From: Elysia chlorotica
Lineage: Eukaryota; Mollusca; Gastropoda; Plakobranchidae
Direction of reading: 5' to 3'
DNA length: 64,000 nt
Assembly (NCBI GenBank): GCA_003991915.1
Contig: RQTK01000023.1
Coordinates: 115,232-179,231 of the forward strand
Within the stretch, counting starts at the first letter, position 1. Every line of letters begins with the position of its first letter. The notes under the pieces were generated by a model, which ran no database searches, was not told the origin of the DNA, and was given only the letters and a program-made list of their open reading frames with translations. Positions 36,986 to 49,200 of this stretch are shown here, piece by piece. The position numbers and the translations under genes are program-made.

Positions 36986-37493
36986 NNNNNNNNNNNNNNN
37001 NNNNNNNNNNNNNNNNNNNNNNNNNNNNNNNNNNNNNNNNNNNNNNNNNNNNNNNNNNNNNNNNNNNNNNNNNNNNNNNNNNNNNNNNNNNNNNNNNNNN
37101 NNNNNNNNNNNNNNNNNNNNNNNNNNNNNNNNNNNNNNNNNNNNNNNNNNNNNNNNNNNNNNNNNNNNNNNNNNNNNNNNNNNNNNNNNNNNNNNNNNNN
37201 NNNNNNNNNNNNNNNNNNNNNNNNNNNNNNNNNNNNNNNNNNNNNNNNNNNNNNNNNNNNNNNNNNNNNNNNNNNNNNNNNNNNNNNNNNNNNNNNNNNN
37301 NNNNNNNNNNNNNNNNNNNNNNNNNNNNNNNNNNNNNNNNNNNNNNNNNNNNNNNNNNNNNNNNNNNNNNNNNNNNNNNNNNNNNNNNNNNNNNNNNNNN
37401 NNNNNNNNNNNNNNNNNNNNNNNNNNNNNNNNNNNNNNNNNNNNNNNNNNNNNNNNNNNNNNNNNNNNNNNNNNNNNNNNNNNNNNNNNNNNN
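36986..37493. other. Assembly gap (508 N)
   Basis: Run of N bounded on the left by the TTC repeat. The true length and content are unknown; the repeat probably continues into it. Confidence 0.99.
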
Positions 37494-37913
37494 GTAGGGC
37501 GGAGTGGAAATATAACCTTACAACAGTCACAATCGAAAGGGAAAAACAAGTAGGGCCTAACTCTAACTGATTGCAAAAAATGGTGATCTTAAAAACTGTT
37601 AGAGAGGTACATGTGTAACATTTTATGCTGAGATTGAAGAATCAAACAACTTAGCATCTTTAAATACTTGGGTATCACTACTGCGCCAGGTGCGACACAA
37701 AAATATTAATGCGAATCACTCTAAAGCAAGGAATTGACATTAAATTTAGGGAGTAGGCCTACAGCTGCAGGTTCGTCCACTCAGCACACCGCTGGGGCAA
37801 CCTGACACAATCTACCAGAGGTCTGTGACCAGTCAATTGCCGCTACTATGTTTCTTGAAAATCTATGACAGGTTTCTTCCCTCAACGATTTCTGTTACTG
37901 ATGTTGTTTCTTT

Positions 37914-37940
37914 GATGTTGTTGTTGTTGTTGTTGTTGCA

Positions 37941-37991
<51 letters not shown>
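37914..37991. repeat. (TTG)n microsatellite
   Basis: TTG triplets with one CAA interruption. Open frames here are poly-Leu or poly-Asn artefacts. Confidence 0.9.
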
Positions 37992-38088
37992 CTTTTTGTT
38001 GTTGCTATTGTAGTTGTTATTGTCGTTGTTCCTGTTGTTGCCGCTTTTAAAGGAGGGTAGACTGGTAGTGAGGAGATAATTTTTTAGG

Positions 38089-38158
38089 GCCATGAGTTAG
38101 CTCAATCGGTAGAACGCACGTCTTTTAAACCTTATCAGTCATTTGATCCGTGTCAGCA
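38089..38158 (+). repeat. Decayed tRNA-like sequence
   Basis: GTTAGCTCAATCGGTAGAAC is a good box A/D-arm sequence and CGTCTTTTAAACC resembles an anticodon arm. The T-arm (TTTGATCCGTG) is degraded and there is no convincing acceptor stem. Either a tRNA pseudogene or the head of a SINE; not a functional tRNA gene on this evidence. Confidence 0.4.
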
Positions 38159-38262
38159 TAATTAGCTTACTGAGTTATACGTCCTGTCATCTCCATTTAG
38201 GAACTGATAATGCGTTTAACTAGATGGCACCGACCAACGATTGTTTTTATTGCGTTGTCGTG

Positions 38263-38267
38263 TAGAT

Positions 38268-38349
<82 letters not shown>

Positions 38350-38358
38350 GGAGAGAGA
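38263..38358. repeat. (GATA)n-(GA)n microsatellite
   Basis: GATA units pass into GA units and then a purine-rich tail. Confidence 0.93.
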
Positions 38359-40156
38359 GTGTGGAGAGAAAAGGGAGACTGAAATAGTAGAGATAGAGAT
38401 AGACACACACGCAGGCAGACAGACAGAGAGACAGAATGACAGAGACATATATTTATATCTTTAAAAATAAACTTCTTACGCCTATAAGAAAATGATTATT
38501 TAATACACAGAAACCCTTTTAATGCAATTCTTAATTATACTTGACTAGATTAGGCCTTCTTCTATTTCGTAGCATCTATGTTAATTTTTACTCATTCATT
38601 TTTGTACGTGTAATTATAATGCTTACACGACATGAGATTTTTTTTTAAAATATACATACATTTAATAACTCGACCTGTAGGCCTAATACTGGGATATCAT
38701 GATTTATAGGCCTATAGTATGTATAATATTATGAATCTTTATCTCTAAATTCTACCTTTTTATTTTCTTATCGTAGCGGTTGTAAACTCTTTAATTTCGT
38801 CTGCTTTATGACGAGAGAGTAATTTCTCATTGAGTGGTGAATAGAGATTTCTGTATTCTGTAGATAGAGAAATAGAATAAAGGCAGGCCGTAGAAAGAGC
38901 CAACAGATCACATTGAACACTGTGCTCTCCGGTGATTTATGAGATAATCAAAGAAAAAAGACTTAATTTATTATATTTCTTTGCATTCATTATAAAGAAC
39001 AGCGGCAAATTTAGCTCATTATAACCGTAACTGTGCTGATAGGCCTACATATATCGTGAAGCAATCTCAAACTAGCCCAAATTCAAAGTTTGAATCACAC
39101 TTTCACTGACGCTGTATCCCCTTGTTGTAAGATTCAAATAGCTACTTACATTTTGTGTTTAAACACAATACGTTGTCTCGCGTTCCGCATAATTATGATT
39201 GTCTAGGAAACTTTGGATTTTAGATTTTAAATCACCGCTTCGTCTCGCTACACATAGCCCCTTATTATGAGTCAAGGTAGTCCAAGGATATAGCCCGAAT
39301 GTCTGTGGGCTCGGTCCTCGATTTTATGCGATTGGGGAAACCTGGGAATGTAAAGCTATAGAAATATTTCCTTTATAGCTGTGTTTTAGTATGTCTCACG
39401 AGTATACTTTCCGAAGTTTGATATTCAAGTAAGACAACAATATCTTGTACAAAATAAACTCAATCAAATGTTATATTTTTTTTTCGTTAATGATTCTGAA
39501 CGTTGAAATTTGTAAGTGGGAGCTCCATTCCCTCGGGGTTATGGCGTATTGGTTACGATCTAAGCGTACATAATGACCTCTCAGGTTCCGGTACGTACAC
39601 AAACATGACTGTACTCACTTTCATGATGTTTTATTTACCCATCCTGGCAAAAGTTAATTTTACCTTATTACCTGGCAAGAACAGGAAGTTCCTAACAGGC
39701 GGTACCAAAACAAATCAAATTTATGACATTTCTGCAAACGAAAACATACTTTAAAAATGTGTTTTAATGCAAAACAATTATTATACCCTGATCTAGATCT
39801 AGACACGTTGATATGGTAAACCGTATAATGAAGAATTTGTCTGAGGCATGTAGATCTATTGGCCTGAGATCTAAGAAATGCAACCTCAAATTCACGGGAG
39901 AGAAACATCACACGAATAGACTAAAAATGTTTAGATCTAGATCTAGATCTATCTCAATCTCTCTGCATGAATGTATGCATTCTAAAAATTGATCTGGATA
40001 TGAATCTTGACCAGATCTAGATCTATGCTCAGCGTTTTAAATTCATTCTATAGAACCCTTAGAGAAATCTACTAAATCTAGACTCTAGAATCTATTTTTG
40101 AGGCTAAATCTAGATCTTGATCTATTGTTTAAGGCCAACAGATTGTTTAAAATTAA

Positions 40157-40267
40157 ATGATGGATCACTTTGGAGTTGTCCAGACCTGGCTAATAAATTC
40201 CTATAACATCAAAGTTTCACCTGAGTGGCTTTCTGCTTGTCTGGAATGGATAGCACAAGAGAATGGG
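40157..40267 (+). CDS. RMI1: RMI1 exon 1
   Basis: ATG ATG start, 37 codons, donor GTTTGT. Encodes VQTWLINSYNIKVSPEWLSA then CLEWIAQENG, matching human RAETWLLAAWHVKVPPMWLEA and CINWIQEEN. The start agrees with the human N-terminus to within a few residues. Confidence 0.88.
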
Positions 40268-43200
40268 GTTTGTTTTAAAAGGATTAAATCAGCCAGTATT
40301 GTGAATCTGAACTTGATGCTCAATCTATAGACTAGCCTAGTTCTAATGTCCTTCTATTTGCTTTTAAATAATGAGTAGATCTAGGCCATATTGTGCACTC
40401 ATCGACCACGGCACGCATCACACATGACAAACCTGTAAATTGTATCAAAAATCATAAAAATTGCTAATTCCCTCTTGAAACTAAACAGCTATATAGGCTA
40501 GATCTAACTGAAAAACTATGTGTATGTTTTGCACAGATATAATCTATTTAAATTTTAATTATTCCTTTTTATTTTAGGTTAAAAAAGTTATAAATTTAAA
40601 TGAACATATCAGTTCTGTCATCACAGAGTGAGATGCAGTCAGGAGATACTGTGAAACAGCAGGTGTTTGAGCAATGGCTAACCTCAGATCTTGCAGAAAT
40701 TGGTGAGCCCTCACTTCCTATTGAAGCAATGTCATCAAATAAGATGGAACTCATCGGTAACTATGCTCTTCAGGTAGTTATCAATATCATAGATATCATT
40801 TTTTATTAATACTTTTTTTTTTTTTTTCTTTCTTGCTTTCTTTAAAAAAAAAAATATTGCTTTATTGTATTTTTTACAACAAATAGTGACATTGCACTGG
40901 GATTCTTCTCTCATTGATTCAGATTTTCATTACAGAAGTGAATTTTTAAAAGAGGTATAGAAATCTGAAATGTATACCTCTGTTATTTTTAACTATAGAT
41001 AGAGTTTCAGAGTATCATTTGGTCATCATTTGATCCACAGCTTATTAAAGCCTAAAGTTAAGTATTTTGATTTGTTTATAAGTACAAATGCTGTTAAAAA
41101 ATTGTTTTTATTTTCTTACACCACCCATTGAAATAAATGTATGTAATCTCGTTTTGTTTTTGTAAGATTTAAAATCAACCCTTTAAGTTTAATGCATGTA
41201 TACCAAAAACCTTCGATCTCAACCATGTTTTTGGTCCCAGATTAGCTTAAGGTAAAAAAGACGGTCGGGCTGATCATCGGCCCGACAAGGGTTAAGCAAA
41301 AAAAAAAAAGACAAAAAGATTGATCACTGGCCTGAACGATTTTGACATAGTCTAGTGCGTCACCTTTGTTTCTACACCAATCAGATCATTCATTTCACGC
41401 AGCTTAGGTATTCGTACAGAAATGGATATTTACAAATTTGTATGAGGATTTTTATTGAAGTCACCATCTATTTGTCATCAGAAGTAATTTCAGGGTATTA
41501 GTTGGAATGGATGTGATTTAAAGGCTAGTTATAAATGATAATGAAAGCGATCTGAGTGATTCGGAACCTAAAAATGTAGATCTAGATTCTGATACTGATA
41601 TGAATGTTACTGTTACTGTGTTAGACAATGGTTTAGTATACATGGCATGAGCTAGCTTGAGAGGATCCTTACCCTTACTTTGAAACTCCTGGGCTTATAG
41701 AGGCCCCACCTTTGAGAATTTTATTTTCTTTCAAAAAAAAAAAAATGATTTTTGAAAAGTTCAAAATTTTTCCAACTAAAAGTATATATAGCATGTTGTA
41801 TGTTTAGATGTCAATAGGCCAGGTCTTTCTGGCAAGTGACCCCAAAAAAGGTTCCGTCTCCAAAGCGTTAAGTTTGCTTTCTTGGTCAAAGAGGGATTTC
41901 CTCTGACCAACTTTGGATATTTATAAACAATAAAAAGGAGCTTGAAATGTTGATCCAAATATACTTTGACCTTTTAAATTGATTGGAAACAACTTTTACG
42001 GTCAATTTAAAAGTATCTAATATTTTGCAGAGTATGCAGTAAAGGGTTAACTTTTCATTTTTTTAAATGAGATTTTAATGAGTGATATTGATAGTGCCTT
42101 GAGCCTTTTTTAAATATGACATTCTATAAAACATCTGTATTGTTTTATCAAGATTTGCTTACTTTTTTTTTCTTTGTACTAGATCATCTCCATTGTAGAT
42201 GTGGGCTTTCCGTTTTATGGTCAGCAACAAAAGATGATGGGCAGAGAAAATATGAATGCTGAAGTTTCAGCTGATAAACCATTTCAGCAAGCTGTAAGTT
42301 TGATTTAATTGAAGTCTTTGACTTTTTACATGCTGATAAAAAAAAAGCAAGGCTGAGGTATAACTTTAGTATGGATAAGCCAGTCACATTATGATTATAC
42401 TGACGCCGACTGAAACGCTTAGGGATACTTGTTTAGTCTGATTAAAGGACATAGCATCAGACTTTTGATTTGAAATTGCCCGCTTTACCAGTCCCATGAC
42501 TTGACGGTAAAACTTAAAGCACAGTCTTCATGTAGAAGTTCTACTTTCAAGCTACAAGACAAAAGGAACAGGGTTTTAACCTAACTTTTTACTTTACTAT
42601 TAGACATAATTTTTTTTAGTTGACTCGATTATGTGTAAACATTGGACATACGTTTTTAGTGACAAAGTTGTATTCTATGGCTCAATGAATTTTAAGGCTT
42701 GCACATGCTTCATTTTAAATGTTTAATTATTTTTTTTCGGTGATAACATTTGGTGCTCATTACATCTTTGATGATCCCACAGATAGAGAATGCAAAGGAT
42801 ACCTAAATCAATTTTTACTTTGTGATAATTGAATACATATACCCAGTAAAATGTATAAACAATTTTTATTGTTCTTAATTTCAGTGGGAACCAAAGCAAT
42901 CAAGAATGCTGCTTCTTACTTTGACAGATGGCCATTCTGAACTCAAAGCAATGGAGTATCAGCCAATAAGATCTTTGCACATAAATTTGGCAAGTGGAAC
43001 AAAAGTAAGAGTAAAGCTGCGCTGGTCTAAATGTATGCCTGTTAAAAAAAAAAATTAAGAGGTTATTTTGTTTTTTGACAGCTTTAGACTCATTATTTGG
43101 TCTTGGTGTTTTTGTGGGGGGGGGGTTCTTTTATATAGAAACATTGAAAAAGGATTATTTTCCAAATTCATCACAAAGTTTGCATTTGTTCAATAAATCA

Positions 43201-46200
43201 AACAACAAAACAAACCCAACTACAAATACATTATCAAGGCAGCATACACTAAGCACTACACAAATATGAAAATTTACTATGCAACTAGTGTATGTTCTTT
43301 TTGTTAAAACGGCTACAAATTGGCTTGCTATTAGCGCCAAATTAACAGAAATAAGAATGAATGTCTAAAATATAATTATGTTTTGGCACCTTTGTACCTT
43401 TTTAAAAATAATGCTATGTGTAATGCTCCATAAGCAGTTTTTTCTCTTGCAATAAAGATTTATTTCTCACAGCCTCTTTATTGTTTATACTTTTCATGAT
43501 AGTGTGTACTCTCTGGCACAGTGCTTTGTCGCCGAGGGATGGTCTTGTTGACAGAGGAGCACATTCAATTGCTTGGAGGAGAAGTTGACACTCTCACAGA
43601 AGTAAACAGTCCTCTTAATCTCCTGCAGCAAGCTATGTATGTCGCTTCTTTCATAATAGTCTTTTTATGAATTATGTTTACAACCTATGTGTACTGATAA
43701 TTGTAATACATTTTCTTGGAACAAATTGTAATGTTCATAAGTTAATTTGGAGTCTCATTAACACTCTTTAAAAAGTATTTATAATTGTAATATATTAATA
43801 TATCACCCGTATATAAAACTTCTCAATAAAAATTGATTTAGAGGTGAATGAAAATTACATACTGGATCCAAGATCGATACACTCGGGTACTATTAAGTGC
43901 AGATAAATTTGTAAATTAAATGTGAAGTTTGCCTCTGATATCAGTTCAAATTTTTAAAGTTTTGTCTAACCCACAGCATATTTTCGAGTAATAGTGTTGT
44001 ATACAAGCTTGGGACTAGTCTGAGATACTTTTCTACCACAGTCAAAGAATTACGTTAAAAGAATTTCTATTTATGAAACATCATTTTATAAAAAAGAGTG
44101 ATATTTAAGAACTGCTAGTTGTCTTGTGACATTTGGTCTGGTTATGGAAAAAGAGCCATACATTATTAATATTAAGAGTGAATTTTATTACTTTCTTTTT
44201 TTCAGGGAAAAGAGCAGAGAAGATGATGGTAAACATGCAAAACAAGAATTTTCAGGAAAGTTTATCATTCGATGCCCTGGTAAGAAATTTGATTTGCAGA
44301 AAAAGGCATCTATGATTAAGACACAGGGCTCTTGCAGCAACTTTAAAAATTCACATCAACTGCAGACTGTCAACCATACTGAAATAAAGAGAGAAAACAA
44401 GCCAACGATCTCATCATTTGGGAAAGTGAAAGCAGAGACCATCAAGTCTGAACAAAGTGGCAGTGTCTTTGATCCTGGACTAGCACACAAACTGGAAGCT
44501 GAAGAGGTATTTGTTGAACTTTTTTTTTTTTTTTAATCTAAGATGAATCTTTAACGAAATATGTAAAGAAATATAAATAATAACATTAGTCAGGTAAATA
44601 GAAAATAGGAAAAAATGAAATAATGAATTTTCATCAGTTGCAGCGCATGTAACAATATAGTATAGTTTATTTGTTCTAAAAAAGAATGGATTAAAAAATT
44701 GGTCTCTTTTGAATAGTGGTTGATGAATTATTGGTCACTGTCTTAACGGGAGGGATGGGATCTGAAATGGCTAGTAGGGTGTCTGATTAGCTGTGACTTT
44801 ATCTATGGAACTAGGATAACATACTGGTTTTTTTAAATCGCTAAAGACCAATTCAAACTTTGTGTTATAAATATACATCATAAGAGACTAACTAAATCTT
44901 GTAAGTATTGATGAAACAATAGCACAAAATTAAACATTGAAAGCATACTGACTTGCACTTAAGCATGGATGCCACTTTTGCGGAAATATAATTCGGGACC
45001 GGATCCTCATAAATTGTTCTGACTTTTGAGTCTGATGTCCGGAAAACACTTTCCCCGAAAATTCCCGGAAAGCTGACGACACTGCAGTATTTAACATTTT
45101 TTTCTGGAAAAGAAATGCCCTTTACTATATGTCATGTCTCTTTCAGCCTTCATTGCTTGCACAAAGCCTAGATCCACAGTCACGAGGACCATTAGTTTTT
45201 TAAACTGGCTTATGAGAGCTTATCTCCGAACCCAACTAGCACGATTTCCAAGGTTACACCCTGCATACTTTGGTGTATTTTTAAAGGTGAAAATTATATG
45301 CTGTTAATTTTTAAAAAGTGCCCTTCTCAACGACTCCTCCTCTTGTTTTAAATGCGCAACTAATGCCAGAGTAGAAAAGGAAATGTTTTTAAGTTTTCGA
45401 GTACCGTACGGAAAAGAAAAGCAAAGAAACATGTTTTTCGACATGCATGCCTTTTCGTTGTTTATTAAATTTTCAACATACTGTTTTATTGGTATCAGCA
45501 CAGCAGTTGACCTCATCCGGGTTACCTACTTGAACCTCTTGTTTATCTGATTGACATTGTTTATTCTTCCAAATAATACTGATCTGTCCATCTTCACCCA
45601 GTCCTTGTCGTTTTTTCTGACAAATTGATTCCAGCTAGGGTGTCTTTGATCTGAATCGGATCTATTGGCTATTTTAATGACAGATCCTTGACCAAACCAT
45701 TCTAAGCGTATTGATAATTAGGTTAGCAAGTTTAACATGCACGCTCCGTTGGTAACTTTTATCAAAGAAAATAATCAAGCTAAAGCTAGATCTAACCTAG
45801 ATGTATTTTATGTAATAGCTTCATTGAATCGTACGATCGGCAACTTCTGCATCTAATATAATTTAATTCCAGATTCATATAAACTAGATCTACATGTGGA
45901 TTTCTGCTAATATTGTTTCGGTATGATATTCACATGTTTTGCTCCAGTCTTTTGTTAAGACAAAAAAAAATTAAATTAAAGCAGATGTAGAGTAAAAATA
46001 AACTTCTTTGAGGCAGATATAAATATAACACAAAAAAAACAACAATAATTATGTCTAACTGGAAGCCGGAAAAGAAGAAAATCTGTTGTACTTGTACGTA
46101 TTGTTGACCGGCATATATCTGATAGCAAGACTCGCTATTTCATTTGATAAATGCAACCATTTATCATGTCAGGGACATTCTGTCTCTTCAAAGGGACGAA

Positions 46201-49200
46201 AATCATGAAAACTTTCAGCTTCAGGGGGGCCAACCCTCTTCCTCCACTACCAAAGTTCTGGAAATTTGGCCAGATTTGGGTGCACCCCTGACTTAATTAA
46301 AATTTTCAAACTTTAATTCCAGTTGTATGGTCTTTGCCAGTTATTATTGCTGATCACATGTGCTCAACGAAATGCATTGAGAATGTTTCTTAAACATTTT
46401 TGAAAATTCTCACAGAAATAGTGAAATATATTATAAAAATTGAAAATTCTCACAGAAATAGTGAAATATATTATAAGAATTAAATATTCTCACAGAAATA
46501 GTGAAATATATTATAAGAATTATCAATTGTAAATCTTTTAAATACACAAAAATATGGAGAACCCAGGGATGTCAGAGTTTCAGGATTTCCCGGAAATTCG
46601 CAGTGGCGCTGAGCTGAGCGAAAATCTGCACCAATCTCCGACCCAGCGGTTGGAAGCTTCCCACTCTGGCCTGGAATAACGCAAATCTCCGATAGACAAA
46701 CCATTTTTTTTCGCACCTGTTGGACTTAGTAAAAGAGTGATTCTAGGTATTTCAGCTGGAAATATTTATCACGATAAAACATGGCAATGTGTGCTATTGT
46801 ACCGACGACTCAGAAAAGCCTTTCTCTTTCTCATTACTTGTGTGCTCAGTGTGTTGTGATACGCGGCTTTTGAAGAAACTCTGATATTCGATTTAAACAT
46901 CTAGATCTACATCTTGGAGAAGAAAATAACTTACTCTTCAGTTCTTTCTTTCTCATTCGATATTACATTTAGAGTTATACATACTCTGGTCTTGGAAAAG
47001 AAAAGAACTTTTGGTATTTCTAGATCTAATCTAGCCACTCTAGGTTTAGTTAGTGGTGCCATGGCGTTGGGGGATAATTACTGCATTCTGACAAAGGCAA
47101 AAGAAGGACTTGTTTAAGAAATTGACAGTGATTGTAAAAATAAGTGGATATTTCAGTGGCTGGAGGAAAAAGTGCATATAGTCAAAGGAAGTACTGACAA
47201 AATAGTGAAGTTTGGAGATAGCATTGTGAAAATCAACTCGTTTGAGAAGGCAAGCTGTGAGTGGTGTCAGCTTATCACAGCATTGTTTCTAAACTTATTT
47301 GTTTTCTATCCCTCAGCTCTTAAAGAAATTTTTTTTTCATCATATTTCAATTTTGAAATTGATTTTGTTCAAAATATGCTCTTTTTCCATTATCCGCAGT
47401 GGGAAGATGACATCAACTATTCTGAATTGTTTGAGGAAGATACAGGGTTTGATGATGGACTTTGTTCTTATCAAAATAACACGGATGAAGGTGGAAGAAA
47501 CAACTGTGATAAAATTTCATATGGTGTTTGTAATTCTTCTCTAAATGGCATGGGTAGTTACATGAATAAAACAAATATCACTGGTGAAAACATTCCACAA
47601 ATTTGGACTGAACAACAAATTTCAAATATTGAAGTTAAAGATCTTTTTGATGATGATGAAGATATGGAAATAGAAAATGTTTTTGATACTTCGCCAAGTC
47701 CTAGTTTACAAAATATTTCATCAAAGAGAAAGAATTCTAATGACCCAATCACATGCAGAGAACCTTCTTGGGAAGACAAGCTGAGTATGCAGATGGTAGA
47801 AAAGAATAGAGTAAAGCAAAGCAATTCCTCTCAAGATACGAAAGATTGTTACCCCTATATTCCTGGTCAAAGTGAAGACATTAGGGACTCAAAACCTGAG
47901 AGAGGGTCCCCCACCTTTACATCACCGGCTTGCTCCACATCTCAGGGTCAGCTAAGAATGAAAAAGCCTCTTTTCAAATTAGAAAAGGAAAGTTCAAAAC
48001 CAGATGAATCTTTGGTGACAACCAGCTCCAGTCAAGCCAAAAAGCCAAAAGTTCAAGCAAAACTTTCTGATCTTTTTCGCAAACAATCAAAGACATGTGT
48101 GAAAGCAGTGGATGAGAAGCCAGCAGATATTGCTGGTTGCAAGAGTACTTCTGATCCTCAGTCTTCATGTCCCACATCAGCAATGGGGAATCCTGGAGAT
48201 CTTACTCTTTCACAAAGTGTTCCAATGGGATCCCCAAACCAAGAATCTCTCCTCCTCAGCACATCCTCTTCAGAAAAGGCAGATGTTAAAGATGCTCAAG
48301 ATAGGAAAAGCCAAGATGTGCCTCGAGCTGTTATCCAACCCTTCAAACCAGTCAGCAACAAGTGCCTCGAGCTGTTATCCAACCCTTTAAACCAGTCAGC
48401 AACATAGGTGAGTGGCTCTAGCCCAGAGTCAGGCCATATGATTTGGAGCAAAAGAATTTTAATAATTCCTAAAGTTTAATGTGATTGTTTTGTTTTTAAA
48501 TTCATAGACATATGCATTTAAAATTTAAAAAAAGGGGGGGGGGGTGCAAAGGAGTAAAAAACAACAACCAACCCAACACAAAAACAATTGCTGTTTCTTT
48601 TTTTAAACCCATGACATAATTATAACTTGTACTGTGTTACTACATAAATAATTTAAATGCAAATTGTTGCATATTTTTTACGACAATCTCTTATATATTG
48701 CCTTTATATAATTCAAGTGCTAATTAGTACTGATCTATTAATGTGGGTTCTACATTTCAAGTAAACAATATTTTACCTGTTATTAATTCATCATAAAATG
48801 TGCTTTTGAAAATATTAATCAGAAGAGGATCTATGTGTCGTGTGTTTTTTTTTTTTCGTCAAACATTTTCTGTTTTGAAAAATTTTCCTCCATGTAGATC
48901 AAATGTGTAGTGACAGTAGTAAGCTGTCAGATCTCAACAGTTCTTTGAGTCCTGGGTAGTTTCAATTCCATTTCAATTGTGTTGAAAAATTAATTAAATA
49001 ACTTCTTTATAGTCGTGAACAAAATAGTCGAAACTTAGGTGGGAGGCCAGTTTATGCAGAATATTAACCTAACAAGGGCATTGGATGCAATGGCAATGCT
49101 TTTATTGATTAAACCAACATTTTCTAGAAGGGCATGACAATACATTCAACAATCAAACCTTTTTTTTCTTCTCGGTGTGTAGAGTAGTGGTTATATATCT

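Larger units (their letters stand above)
33664..40156. other. Intergenic region between the divergent MBTPS2 and RMI1 5' ends
   Basis: No exon recognised. Contents: SINE fragments at 33908-34010 and 35722-35826, a poly(C)-poly(A) run near 34969-34998, microsatellites around an assembly gap, a tRNA-like fragment near 38089, and GATCTA islands just before RMI1. The 6.5 kb separation makes a shared promoter for the two genes unlikely. Confidence 0.6.
44507..47399. other. RMI1: RMI1 intron 6, repeat-bearing
   Basis: The longest RMI1 intron at 2.9 kb. It holds three exact-period 40-bp repeats at 46401-46520, GC-richer patches around 45000, 46200 and 46560-46690 that resemble inserted elements, and a possible zinc-finger ORF fragment before exon 7. 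Confidence 0.6.

Noticed and set aside
36770..37576. Long ORFs of Lys, Arg or Phe with unknown residues
   Set aside because: They span a TTC repeat and an N gap.
40600..40626. ATG at 40600 as the RMI1 start
   Set aside because: An in-frame stop precedes it and the missing N-terminal helices are encoded by a clear exon at 40157-40267.
47172..47399. 76-codon N-terminal extension of RMI1 exon 7
   Set aside because: It lies upstream of a good acceptor (CATTATCCGCAG) and is not RMI1-like; open by chance or part of a transposon remnant.
48919..48956. Longer version of the RMI1 micro-exon ending at CCTGG|GTAGTT
   Set aside because: The 58-nt exon would leave a phase incompatible with the next OB2 exon.
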